A stretch of DNA of 64,000 bases from Lineus longissimus (taxonomy: Eukaryota; Nemertea; Pilidiophora; Heteronemertea; Lineidae), in the NCBI RefSeq assembly GCF_910592395.1, contig NC_088314.1:20170070-20234069 (forward strand), written 5' to 3'. This document shows, in pieces, positions 47,701 through 59,790 of the stretch. How positions within the stretch are numbered: position 1 is the stretch's first letter; each line of letters starts with the position of its first letter. Made by a program: the position numbers and the translations under genes. Under the pieces are notes generated by a model, which saw only the letters and a program-made list of their open reading frames with translations, ran no database searches and was not told where the DNA came from.

Positions 47701-50700
47701 AGACTATCACTGCGTAAGTAAGCATGGTTCGACCCATCTGAAAGCATGTCAGTAAAGGCCCCAGGCTAGCGCCGACTGAAAGTGGCATTTTCAGTTATCG
47801 AATTATAAAACTCAAATTATTACTCTTTAAACAAACATGATCAATCGGATACTTAATTCTTATCATTAATGCTTCAGCTGGTGCAGTTTCCAACTAAAGC
47901 ATGGCGCACTGCCTATCCTTTACAAAGTAGTGTCGCCCCAAGAAAGTTCCTCTAACACATTTATCATTCTTTTATATCAAAATATAAACACGTTCAATTA
48001 GAGATAATTGTACGGGTTATTGGTCGGTTTTGATGTCATATTTGATTAAATCACAAATAAACAGTAGTCGTACCAAACAGTCAGTCACGTCCTTATGTGA
48101 AAACTTTTCTGATCCGTTGTCCGAATGCCAATGAAAAAATAAAGCGGATAGGGGCATCGTCGAATACCAGAGTCAGCCGCATGCTCCTCCCCTCGCACAC
48201 GTTACATAAGCTAGGGTATTAGTGCGAGCGTTGCACCGAAGTTCGGAATGGGATAGAAGGGGAAAGCGTAGCACTTTGTCTATAGTGGTTTTGTGCCCTG
48301 TAATAATCGACACAGCGTTGGACATCTCAGAGACATGCTTATAGTAATGTGCACCAAAGATGGCCTAATTTAACCTTGCAGGGGCAATCGTTTTGGGTTC
48401 TTGGTATCTTAATAGAGATGCATTCTGCCTATCGGTGCGGAAGGTATAAAAGACACCAGGAGAGTTGAGGGATGTGTGATGTGTGTCATCAAAGTCGTTG
48501 GTCTGGGTCTCTCCTGTCATGATAGCCCAACTGGCCTGCTTCACCAAACGAGTTAGATCTGGACCTCGAGAGGAATATCCTTGGTTTTTATCACCCCGCC
48601 GTTAGGCAGGGCTACAAAAAATGTCTATAGACTCATTAGAGTGTTCCTCTCCACGGAAATCTTTAGTAAAAGGCGAAAGATTTATGCGTGGGATTGAAGA
48701 GAAACCAGAGTGACCGTGCTGGAGCCCCCGTAGCCACCTAATCACAGAGCAATTGATGATTCTCGTGGTTTACGAAGCGTGGTATTGAATGAACTTATTG
48801 TATCTTCATATCAAAGGATAGTGTAGAAAACTTAATACTCTTTACGGTAAATCCTAAATTATACTGTAAAAAACATTTTAGTATTGTTTTTTAAATATCT
48901 TTTTAACGAATGTATTAATATTTGGGTTTGAGCCTTAGTCGAGAATGTTGATCGGGCCAGCGAACAATGGATGACTTATAGACCAAGGCCGCTCGATATC
49001 TTTTGTTCAATGCCTCATTGTTGTCCAGCAATCCCATATGGTCTAGCGGTTAGGATTTCTGGCTCTCACCCAGGAGGCCCGGGTTCGACTCCCGGTGTGG
49101 GAACGCAATAATTTTATCTATCCACTTTCTATCGTTATTTTTATACATATTGTTTATATCTGACAACGCGAACCCAGTTTCCGAAAACTTACCTAAATTT
49201 CCATGGACGGCGCATTCTTTCCTCATTCTGAGCTGTAGAGGTGAGCCATCTATCGGCTTAGCCCAGGCATCTGTGATATGTAGTTTTATATGCAGGCTGG
49301 CGATGCCCTTTTTTCGCCCTGTACATGGAATGGCAACTTCAAAACCTGAGGGGAGAAATAATGCGTCATCGAAACCTGACATTGGTCTGGCAAAATCTTC
49401 CTAAAACCCTATGTGCAGTTGCCATGTAACAGAGACAATGCAAGCTGTTGTAAGTCAAAATGGGCGAAATTAGAATACAGTACTCGCCGTCTCTTTGCCA
49501 TCCTCTCACTAACAGGGCCTACAACCCGACTTCTCCGTACGCATGTTTCCGAGGGAGTACGTATTTATCGAGTGAAATGCCCTGTCAGGATGTCTCTTTG
49601 CGAGATCAGAGCGTTTTGCAACAAAATGAATCAGCGCCGCCGTTGGTATAGATGGCCACTGCGGGGTCACTTACTAGCTTGCTCCCCTGAGATGAGGCCA
49701 CTGACGGGGATACTCAATAACGGATCATATAACATCATTGTGTCCATCGAAAGAAGCTCGGCGAAATAATACCAGTACTGCAAGGAGAAAAAAGGAACAT
49801 ATGAAACTAAAACGAACGTCTCTCTCTGCCAAGTTACAGAAAGCCGGGTTTGTTCCGGTCCGCAAATGACAAAAGAGCCTTTGCCAGCTTAGGTCCGTTC
49901 GGCAGGTTACCAGGGGGATTGGCCTTGCCTCTCTGATAGAGGTTGGGTGAGGTTAGCTCTCTACCGCAAATTGGCCAATAACCTTTTATTGCCTTCAACT
50001 GGAATCGTCTCTCTGCACCAAGTTTATTCATCAGGGAAGTGAGAATGACACATGTGTCGAATGAAGCGTCGCTCTGCATGGGCGCGGTTCCAATCCGCGA
50101 TTAACCAAGAGCCCTGCCGCTGCGATAACACAGGAAACATCCCTCAGCGCCTAGTTTGCTTGCCAGGAAACCGTATGTCCCACATGTCAAACTCTGACGA
50201 CTATTTGTCATCTCTTGGATGCGAATCAAGGAAATAAAGTCCCAACAATGGTTGTACAAACATAACGAGAAGTGTATTTGTTTTCGCCTGCTTGAGATGA
50301 GACAATATTTGTCCAATATTAAATTTCGGCGATTTTAGAAGAAATTATGACCAAGTTGAATCAGGTTGGACAGTGGTTGTATGCTTTAGATTGTACTCGA
50401 GTTGTGTTGTATGGTTGTTGATTAAATTTCGGTGATTTTATATGAAAGTTAAGCCAAGGGGTTTGCTCTAGAATGTACTTGTTGAGTTTGCCTGGCCGCC
50501 CTTCGCCACGGCTGTCTCCTCTCGGCGCTCCCATCCTCCGGCGGAGGACGAGAATCAAAGTCAGCCGCGAGACCAACCTGGACGAATGCGTTGGCACTCG
50601 ACTTGATGTCTTGACAAGAACGGACTTCGGACTTTTTCCTAACCGCGTCAAAGAGTGATAAAGAGGATGCAGCTTGCGAAGGGGCGTCCTGTGGACAGGG

Positions 50701-53700
50701 CATGCAGGAAGCGATATTTTCCCGCTCACCGAATATGTCGCCGTCACCAGGTGAATTTGCATGCTTGGGGTCTTGGAAAAGCAAATCGGCTTTCAAAAGC
50801 AACATCATAACCGCCTTCTAAATGGTCGATAGAGAAAGTAAAGGAGAGACAAAAGATTACCCCTCCCCTCGCCTCGGGTAAACTGAGCACCCGACTTCTG
50901 GACCTGTCCAGGCTTCTCCCAGATACCGGCCCGCCCGTGACTTTTCCATTGCGCAGGACAACAGCGCTCATAACTAAGGTTGGGAGGCCGGGCCTTGTAG
51001 AGTAATAGTGATATTGATCACTCTTGCCTGGTTCATTTTGACCCCAAAATATTACTATCATTATCGAGTGATCCCCGCCACGGAATCAACACACGGTTGA
51101 ACCGAGAAAGGACTACATCGTGCAGGTTTACTGGGTAATCCACTTTTTTTCTGTGCTGAAACCTGACTATGTCGGACACACGAAGAATCTCGATCTGTTT
51201 GTAGAAATGTCGCATTCTGTTGATTAGGAAGCGCTATTCGTAGATGATTGGAGGATGCCTCGAATACTCACCGGTGCATCCGCAGGGTTCATAAGAATAT
51301 CGTTTGTAAACACAAGTTATTATCATTCATCATGAGGTGACTGGGAGAATATTAAGCTCAGGTCGGCCTACAAATCTCTATCAACGTACCAACGCTGTTT
51401 GACTACCATCGCCACGCCGACTTACCGGCGGGCTTCGTACATCCTAGTTTCCTCCATTCATATTCAAGTCATGTTACAAGGATATGCACACACCGCCGGT
51501 AGATCGACACGACTATATCGCCGGAATGGCGGCAGATTACGCTGCGAAAATGCTAACTGTACCCCGGGGACTGTACCGTTGCTAATAAAAATCCCCCCCC
51601 ACCAATTATTTGGGAATCAAACGATTGATAAACTATAAATCTACATGGGCTACTAAAAGAGCACTGTCTCTTGAATACTTTCGTTTTAACCCAGTTTCCG
51701 TTTTCACGGCATTTTTTCGGATAATTTCACTCTCATTTTCCGGGCAATCACATTTGCTAAATAGAGATTTCTTCAACGGCACGCCATAGGAACTTCCCGA
51801 TCTACTCTGAGTGGGAGGAAGCGAAACCAACTCTATGAATTATTGCTGTCAAAAGCTAAGCACTTTCGTTAGAAAAGGCAGTTAAAGCAATCGAACTTGT
51901 CTTACTAAAGATTATACTGCGATCGGGTACCAGTATATTTTACTTGGTAGAGCAATTTCTCATCTAAGATGAAGGCAGTGCGCCAGAAGAATCTGGAAAG
52001 TTCCAGAATGGACTGCAAAATGGCTGCTGCACTGAATTATAAACCGGTAGAACTACTGACGATGTCGAGTCATGACGTATAGGCCTATGATTCCATTGTA
52101 TATCTAGGCATTATCGCTAAAAGATGTTGAACAAAGATTACGCACAAAGGTCAAGGAGGATACCGCGGTGACGTCACATCACGTGATCCCGACCCATATT
52201 AGTGATCGCTATGGCCAATCAGATTCACTCTACTGACAGCACCAGCACTGAGCACATCTCCACGTCTCACTGTCTGGTGCGCTCCTGTACACAAAAACAC
52301 CAATAGACATGAAATATTGCAATACCTAGTATGGATTCTTCCTGTGTAAAATAAAATTTACAGAGCAGATTAACTTCCACGAATAAAAAAGACGTTTGGC
52401 GTGGCCAAAGTGCGGAAATAATGTTTTTGCTAAAATACACTACGAAATACATTAGGCAATGCACTACGCAATATACAGTAGAGATGCAGTTGAGTTTGTT
52501 ATTGTTTTGACTTAGAAGCCCGCCCATATCATAATATATTCATGTATTCATGAAGTATGAACTCATTTCTGTCCCATACAACTCTAAGAACAGTCAATTT
52601 CTCCTTAAATCATCACCGAAACCGCGATATACGCGGGAAGATTTCGTTCTATTGTCCGAAAATGCATGATCTTACAGGGGCGCTAACTCGACAAATAGAG
52701 GGGATCTATGGGGATCTATGCGAGTTTTAGGTCTTACAGGTCTCGAACTTGTAAAATCTGTAAACATGCCTCCAAATCCCATTATGATAATGAAGAGATT
52801 GCCCATATCTGGGAGACTGTTTTGAAACCATCGCTAATTTTGGAAGATCGGTGCCCGGCTATTTGGTTAAAAAAAACCTATTTTTCCCCATCAAAACAGC
52901 ACTTTTCATTATTCAAATGATAGCTTATTGTCTGAAGACTTATTTCATAGCAGAAAAGTACTAATAACTCTGATTTGATGCGAAAAATCTAACTTTTTTG
53001 ATGACTTGATTTTCCCTTGGCCGTGGATCGAGTTTGTTTACAATATGCAGCGCCATCTTGGAAAAGCCGTGACGTCACCGCGGTATCCTCCTTGCACAAA
53101 GGTTTGCACATTCTATAAAGGCGTATAAAACGACAGGCATTACAGTGGCCTTGAGGATAAGAGTGTTGGCAAATAAAACCGGAGGTCTCGAGTTCGAGTC
53201 CCGATGAGTGGATCTTTTATTTTTTTTCCTTCCAGAACTCTCTGCGAACTCTCTACTCGTCCGCATCGTCCCACGGCTTGCTGGTTTGTGAAATCAAGCG
53301 CATCGAAGCATTGGAGGTCTATCATATTTCAGGCTGTATTCAGAGGGGCCTTTCGGTCGTTTGAATTTCTTACTATTGCCGCATGGGGTGCTCTGGTTTT
53401 GTGCATGCAGTTCAGCTTTAAGTTGGTAAGTTCAAATCTGGTGTGTTCACTGATTCGGAAATCCCACTTCTGAAGCAATCTGCCGTTAAGGAACCTGCCT
53501 TCACAGCCCGTTGGTCTATCACACGATATAGGATTTGACCATGACGCCTAAAGCGCATTGACTCACAGCCCATCGATAAATGAGCGGTTGCATTACAGCA
53601 GGTCAACGATTGCTTGTCCAAACCTCGAACCACGAAGCAACAATGATAAAATATACCTGAAATCTAACATTCAACGGCCCTGCTTAGCGACCACGTGGAC

Positions 53701-56700
53701 GAGACTGGCGGGATATTTCCACGTTATCTCGTGGTATCTCCAAAGGACCACAAGCTATCTGTCAGATACACGTGAAAGTCTTTTAACGTCTAAGTATCCG
53801 TGGATAACTGGGTAATTTAGTACGAGTAAGGTACAACTTTATCACCTATTCTGATAACTCTGCCTTTGGTCTGTTTACTGTCTAATTGATGAGCAGGAAT
53901 AAGGAGATATCGAGATCAAAGATGACTGAAAGCACACAGGCGGCGCTATGGCTTCCTTGGATTTCTTTGTAACCTTCAACATAAATTCAATCAATTATGA
54001 TGATGCATAATGTAGTTTTTAGACGTCCGGATTTCTTATGGAGTGATTAAGGTAACAAGTGTGGGCGGGGTCGCCTGCCTATCGCAGGAACAGATCAGAC
54101 GCAACTCCTACGCAGTACATCGCTATCGTCTTTTTAAGTGTCTCTCTTAACCTCTCTGTAGTAAAGGGCAGACAAGAAGAGGGGAAGTGCCCCCCTCCAA
54201 AAGAGCCTACGATTGACCATCACCAAAGCCTCCCGACCTTGGACAGTCACCATGGAATATGGCGGGCCCCCAATGACAACCTGTCCGTCAAAACCCGCCA
54301 ACATCACCTGTCGATGTTCGAGTTGACAAGTTGAAGGAGGACGATGTTAAAGATGCCAAAGTCTGTCAACAAGGCTAACGATTCAAAACGCTTTTCTGAA
54401 GTCACACCTTGACCAATCAAAAACCCTTAATCCTGCATGTCATTAATCTCCAACGCAGACATAATATTCAAGAATATTCTCTCTGCCACTATGAGGTGCC
54501 ATGTTCTGACGTCACTGTTCATAAAACCGTGTACATGTATAGTGTAATCAGACTGAGCATAGCCGCGACCACAGATTCGTATTCACTTTGGGGATAAAAT
54601 GGCCAGAACGATTTATCTTGTTCATAGCTTAAGAAAAACACCCGATACGGCCCCTCAATGTTGATTGCTTGTCAATCATTCCTGACTGTCATCAAAGTTC
54701 ATGTTGACAAACTCTCAAGTCTGTCTGTCCACTCTCTGTCAACATGACTTCTGCGTTTTTACATCCATAACATGCCCAGGCCGTGACTTGTGCCCGGACT
54801 TATAAAAAAGTTTTGTTGACACTCAGAGAAAGGCTGACTTTGTGCATCATCTCCCATCAAAAAGTCTTGGACCGGTTCCCACAACCCTCCTCTTCTCACA
54901 GTAGCTGCAGCAGCATGCATTTACAGCCGAGCGAATCGTTTGTTCCCGCGACATTCTCTCTTGGGACATTTCAAACTTCTACACCGGCCCGAAAGGGTTG
55001 GCGAAAAACCTGATCATGCCCGCACTCACCCTTGACATCACCTCAAAACTGTCCATCAGCCGTTTGTCAACAAGGTCTGAGCAATACACCCGAGTCCTTA
55101 ACTGCATCCGTTGTTTACTCGTCTAATTTGCCAGATTGAATTTAAAATAAACATTGAAAATCCGAGGCTATTACTAATGGCTCGAACAGGATTTGACTCT
55201 TGGTAGGTAGTTGTCGAGAAATTTCGCTTTAAAGGGACTCTATGGCAAGAGCTTTGCTATATTACAGTACATTAGTAACTCATGCTTGTACGAGAGCCAA
55301 TAGCCCCCTTGAAACGATGGAAAATGCCCCAGGTGGCTGACTATATAATTCAGAGTTTATCTTGTGTCAGCCTTCTTTACAGGTCCTCTCAATAGCTAGC
55401 ATTCATTTGCTCCGTATACAGTAGGGCAAAAGTATGATTATAGTATAGTAAGCGGTAGTCTATGACTGCGCAACCTTTACCAACGGCACGGCTTGGAGAT
55501 TACCCCTAAAGAGGTACATGTACTTCGGCTTGTTGTCCGGCCAATAGGCACTTCCAAGATATGAGTGTCATGAGCCTTTCAACATGGCCAAGGGTGACAA
55601 AGTATGCCTTATTCTCCCTTTAACTAACTGAATAAACTGTCAGCCTATATCATTACAGTCGATTCAATTTGCGACCTCAGTTGGTGCATTTCGTTTATCA
55701 TTTGATATCTTGGAAAGTTGACGTGGGGTAATGTCGAGGAAAATTGGAGCTGGGAGAACGCGCTTCGAGGTCAAAGGTTTGAAAACAACGGAACTCCGGT
55801 TCCTGTTCGAGACACCAATACGTCATCTTAGCCGAAATTTTGTTTTGGTATAGTGTAAAACACTTTTTGCAATCATGAAATACAATGCTTCGAACCTGAT
55901 GAACTACTCATTCTTTGATTTCATCAGCTTTCTAATACTGTCAGCCGAAAAATGTTTGCGCCTTTTACTTTTGCAATTCGCGAAAATTTCTTCAGAAAAA
56001 TTTCGCTTTTCTTTGGCGGATTGTGACTTTTTCTTTTTTTTGTGACTTTTTCTCCATTTTCCTTAAAAAAAATATTTTCGCGAATCGAGATTATTCGCGA
56101 AATCCGCGAACATTAATAAAACGTTCACGAAAATTTCGCGGTTTTTAGTACCAGATTCAATGTCGCTAAACCCAACCTGAAACATCATCTTTGATCAATT
56201 GGCGTATGCATTTTGCAAAAATGCAGGCAAAAACTACATGTATGTGTAGTTTATTCTTAGCAGGCAAATAAAACTGGTCTTCAACAAGGATGACTTCCCC
56301 AATGACTTTCTTCGAATGCTCCAATCACTCATTGGTTTCCACGGTATTCCACGCAAAGATGAATGAAGTATACCACGAAACTCCTCGGGAAAGTTCTATA
56401 AACATTTCCCGTTGACACTGAGGGCTTTAATCAGCGGAGGTAAGGTAGAAGGCAAGGTTCAAGAATTGGTAAACAGCGTACTAATGATGCGTGCTGGGTC
56501 AAGTAATTGGAAAATCAACCTCAATATTATTCTTCATGCACCAGTTTGATTAGTGTTAATACTGCCTGACATGCAGGTTTAGAATCGTTAAGCGCGTGTT
56601 CACTATTCTTTTCATCCGTTTTCTTAACGCATGACGAAATTGGCACTTGGGGATGGTTTCCGTAACTCTTAGTTTCCACTGAACGCGATTTGCCTGGAAT

Positions 56701-59700
56701 ACGATTTGTCTTGAATTGCACAGTGTTTGCCTAATCGAAGAAACAAATCCTTTGTTTGGGTATGCAATAACCAAGCCGAGACGCTCCCGTTGTTGCAATC
56801 ATCACATTCGACCGGAGTTACATAGGGTTCACTTTCATGATTCACTTGTCATGGGCTTGAAAAGTGACATCGTGAATCGTATGTAGCCCGCTCTTTGGAA
56901 ATGACTTGTTCGTTCTTCATGTCACGCATGGAAGGTGAACAGTGACACGTTACATGTGACAACGTAAACGCCATCGCGGCCTTACATGCGGCAGTATTTT
57001 GTAATTTCACGCCGCACTTCACCGTAACAAGGAAAAATTGCATTCTGTGTGAATGAAACTCATGCAAAATCGCGCCGAAATCTCACTCGATGGGTGCAAA
57101 TCTACCCTCTATCAGCATAACTTACCCCTCCCCCCCCCCCCCCCCCCCCATTCAAATACAAACGACAAGCGATTGCAAACCTCGTCATACTGTATTCTAG
57201 AGACTAGTATGAGCCTCACAAATTCTAACTCGCATTTTACGGGAAAAAAGTGAAATTGTTATTTATCGTTTTAATGACTTCATTAGTAGAAGATCGTAGA
57301 GTTTACAAAAAGCGTCGATGCCTTTTATGTTTTACACCACATTTTTCTTTCTCGTCATTCATCAGACGCTAATGTGCTTGAATTGTAAACTGCATGTCGC
57401 TTAAGCTGACACGGGGGAGATGGGGAAATTGAGAGATCACACTCGATACAGGCTGTTCCAAGATGCTTGAACATTAAAGGCTACTATAGTTTCTCTGACA
57501 TCGTTACTTCAATCCTACCTTGTTAGTCAAAACATCTAAGCTCTGTACAACTCTGGCAAGGGCAATAAGACTTGAGAAAGAGAGTTCTCATCAGTCTCCC
57601 AGCCTCGCCATTGGTCACTTTTGCCAAGTGAGCAACTGGCTCGACATTTCCATACTTTTCAGCCTCGAGGTGAATAAAAGGTTGAATGTCCTCTCATTGG
57701 AGACTCCATTGTCCACCTCACAAACTAAAACGGGGAATTCCGAAATGTCTCTCAAACCTTTGGGCTTGAATGAATGTTGAGGGACTCTCTCTCTCTAGCG
57801 ACATTTGAGGATACATCCTGTCCAATCAGGTGAGACGAATTCTGCATCCCCGGGGTGACCATTTGCGACGGGCCAATAAGAATGCTCTATTTCTGGGTGC
57901 TCGGACGTTCTGGCATAGATAATAGGGAATGTCGAAGGATTTTGGTCCATTCTGCTTTCGAATATTGTCTCATTAGTGATTAGGAATCAGAGACAATCAC
58001 AAGATAAGATTTTGGGGAGGCTTCAGTTTGACATCGCTTTAAATCCGCGGTCAGTGCAGCCCGCTAAGAGTGACCCGTCGAACCCACTTCGATTTGTAGA
58101 GTAGATGATACTGCCTTGTATGAATTTGTAAACAGAAGAATACCCCAATTTTCGCTTTACTCTTCGCAGTGTGTCAATCAGCATGTTCTCCCCTACCCTG
58201 GATGTTAATGCTATACCAATAACACAATATACGGCACAATATATATGGAGTCAGCCGCCCAGGAAAGATAAATGGTCACCAAGAGAACGAAACATTTAGC
58301 CTCATCACATTTGAGCATCATCTTGGGACTGCCAATAGTTTATACTGAGTGAAAGATTAAGAATGATACGCCCCTGTCGCGAGGGATCAATTTGTCATTT
58401 AGAAGTCGTGCTAATCCATCTCTGGGTGACTTATTCTTTACGATGTCAACGCACTCAAGGCTCCGAGCCCCATCTAGTCATGCCTGCACGGATTGCTGCG
58501 GCGGTTTTATGCACAAGGGCAGTGTTATTGCAGGAGACAATCAGGATTAGAGTGAGCGAAATATTAAGATTACTCAAGAATGGTCACTAGTGTTGTCAGT
58601 TACAAGTCCTAAAACGTCAATGCGAACTTCTATCCCATTGTTCGACATTTTCACCACGAGATCGAACATAGGAGAGGCTTGTAGACCTTGGCGTTTCGGG
58701 GGGTTGCGAAAACTCCCTATTGCACCGGAACGAAACAACGTATATTAACGATGGCGTCTCAATTCGTCTACAAGGTGTTACATTTATTGTCAAAACTTCG
58801 TCTGATCAGTTATGTAACATCGGCGACGGACTTGCTACAGTCAAGTACAGGGTTCATTTAAGGAGAAGCACCAACGCGAGCGAGCAGTAACCGAATGCCT
58901 TGGGCTCTCACCTCAACAATATTGATACTTCGCGCTTATTGCATTGAATATCGCCAGAGTTCGTTAGGTGCAGTATTATACGTGCATAACATATGCAACA
59001 ACAGATGTATGCTTTAATTCCTTCCCAACAGATCCTGCAGCCCCCTGTTTCGCTGCCTCGAGGCTGAAGCGCCCCCTGGGGCAAAGATACAATCCTGCAC
59101 ATGCCACAGCGTGGTTATGAAAATCATTTTGCAATGGAATATGAATGTAAAGCAGGATAAGATGTTCAGATGAAGCGTCTATTGCAAGGGCCTTACAGAG
59201 GTGATATTGTGATTTCTCGGAACTGACCATCCCATGAACTCCGCCTGACCTGATCGTGTAGTAGGCCTATGAATTTATATGAAACGATACGTTTTTGTAA
59301 AGTTTTGAGTCCTTGTAAAACTGACTTCCGGCGGCATTCCTGTGATCTAAAGCCCTATCCATGAAACGGAAGTGCTTTATAATATCTTTATAGATCACTT
59401 TCAATAATGGACAATTGCCGCTCGTCATATACATGTAAGTGTGGTTTGAAGGCACTTCACATCCTTTCAAAATTCGACCAATTTGAAGCCAAAAAATCCG
59501 TCGTTTGATATATTAGAGATTAAATCGGACACCTATCCCAGGACATATGAGACTATTGCACAGTTTCGTAAGATTTAATTGGAAAACATGAAATTTTGAA
59601 CGAAGAAACTTGGCCGCATTGCGCTACAGCACATTGGGGACGATCCTTACCGTTGAACGGCCTGCTTGCCATGTCAGTCGTATCCGTTCCACTCGGGCAG

Positions 59701-59790
59701 GAATGGGCGGAAGCTGATCAAAGAATTTTGGATTTTTCAAAAACGGAATAACTTGACCATCTTGGATGATGTATATGTCCATGGGAATAT
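44703..59790 (-). CDS. WIF1: Wnt inhibitory factor 1, 5' end missing
   Basis: Secreted Wnt-binding antagonist (Shifted in Drosophila acts on Hedgehog). Exons on the minus strand: 59790-59651, 49777-49675, 49345-49193, 47158-47042, 46669-46568, 46368-46273, 45951-45856, 44818-44703; all phases agree, giving 306 residues. The first three encode most of the WIF domain (IPMDIYIIQDGQVIPFL, RIRLTWQAGRST, YWYYFAELLSMDTMM, FEVAIPCTGRKKG). Then come four EGF repeats: CDSKCENGGRCNEHGDCECR, CEPRCMNNGQCISPGVCACP, CRPTCLNNGVCIGYNQCKCQ and CRKICGPHGRCVEADLCHCD. The last exon gives a basic tail (HKSQASRIRRKLRRMKRERR) ending in TAA. The signal peptide and the start of the WIF domain are on an exon not found, probably beyond 64000. 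Human WIF1 has five EGF repeats, so one is missing. Reading through the donor at 45855 gives a different basic tail. Confidence 0.93.
45704..45855 (-). other. Alternative WIF1 C-terminus by intron retention
   Basis: If the donor at 45855 (AAAC|GTAAGT) is not used, the frame continues past the last EGF repeat for about 50 codons (KSQVKATGVKAAALKVKAKD, then KKRRRKRGKRG) to a stop at 45704. Like the spliced tail it is strongly basic. It could be an alternative isoform or a chance open intron; the sequence alone cannot decide. Confidence 0.4.
47556..47692. mobile_element. MITE-like element with terminal inverted repeats
   Basis: Arms of about 50 bp: the left begins AGGGCCTATTTGTTC and the right, in reverse complement, AGGGCCTGGTTGTCA. 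Both contain an identical 18-mer GTCACTAACGCTGGCGTT (47583-47600 and complement 47644-47661). Total about 135 bp, in the WIF1 intron after the first EGF exon. No clear target duplication. Confidence 0.6.
49032..49103 (+). tRNA. tRNA-Glu (anticodon CUC)
   Basis: 72 bp. The acceptor stem TCCCATA pairs with TGTGGGA (one G-U), discriminator A at 49103. D-arm GGTCTAGCGGTTAGGAT contains the A box, anticodon stem TCTGG/CCAGG with loop CTCTCAC reading CUC, and T-arm with the B box GGTTCGACTCC. Transcription is opposite to the host gene WIF1, in the intron between exons 49345-49193 and 47158-47042. A run of T within a few tens of bases downstream (AATTTTAT) is a weak terminator. It looks like an intact gene. 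Confidence 0.93.
52152..53094. mobile_element. Non-autonomous DNA transposon, Mutator- or Merlin-like
   Basis: Perfect 26-bp terminal inverted repeats (52152-52177 and 53069-53094) beginning CAAGGAGGATACCGCGG and ending in GTGACGTCAC. The element is flanked by an exact 9-bp direct repeat CACAAAGGT at 52143-52151 and 53095-53103, which is the target-site duplication. Length 943 bp. No transposase frame is visible, so it must have been moved in trans. A 9-bp duplication fits Mutator (9-10 bp) and Merlin (8-9 bp) elements. Perfect ends suggest recent insertion. It sits in the large WIF1 intron. Confidence 0.9.
53143..53212 (+). repeat. tRNA-like / SINE head fragment
   Basis: An A-box-like TGGCCTTGAGG is followed 39 bp later by a B-box-like GAGTTCGAGTCCC, with a T-run about 10 nt downstream. 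The acceptor stem does not pair well, so this is a tRNA pseudogene or SINE head, not a working tRNA. Confidence 0.4.
55960..56150. repeat. AT-rich repeat with TTCGCGAA motifs
   Basis: Many interlaced palindromic pieces: TTCGCGAAAATTTC, TTTTCGCGAATCG, TTCGCGAAATCCGCGAAC and CGAAAATTTCGCGG. The pattern resembles a decayed dispersed repeat. No boundaries determined. Confidence 0.5.
56845..56985 (-). repeat. Single-arm copy of the foldback element found at 60805-61167
   Basis: Contains TGTAGCCCGCTCTTTGGAAA, GACTTGTTCGTTCTTCA, GTCACGCAT and ACACGTTACATGTGA in the same order as the right arm of the 60805-61167 element, but no second arm. Confidence 0.75.
57125..57150 (+). repeat. Poly-C tract
   Basis: A near-pure run of about two dozen C residues after CTTACCCCT. 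A shorter poly-C occurs at about 47214-47226. Confidence 0.9.
58618..58730 (+). repeat. Dispersed element copy 3
   Basis: TATCCCATTGTTCGAC, then GAGATCGAACATAGG and GGCGTTTCGGGGGGTTGCGA followed by AAACTCCCTA, colinear with copies 1 and 2. Confidence 0.7.

Larger units (their letters stand above)
49778..59650 (-). other. Large WIF1 intron (~9.9 kb)
   Basis: Separates the two exons that encode the middle of the WIF domain. No exon was recognised inside; several long open frames (for example minus strand 50449-50808 and 50744-51061) lack family signatures. It carries the 52152-53094 transposon, a tRNA-like fragment near 53150, a TTCGCGAA-rich AT stretch near 55960-56150, a half foldback copy near 56845-56985, a poly-C run and dispersed-element copy 3. 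Confidence 0.7.

Noticed and set aside
50449-50808. 119-codon minus-strand ORF in the large WIF1 intron
   Set aside because: Overlapping frames are also open, the composition is not domain-like, and there are no convincing splice edges. The WIF1 exons on both sides join in frame without it.
53143-53212. Functional tRNA at 53.15 kb
   Set aside because: A and B boxes are recognisable but the acceptor stem does not pair; kept only as a SINE or pseudogene fragment.
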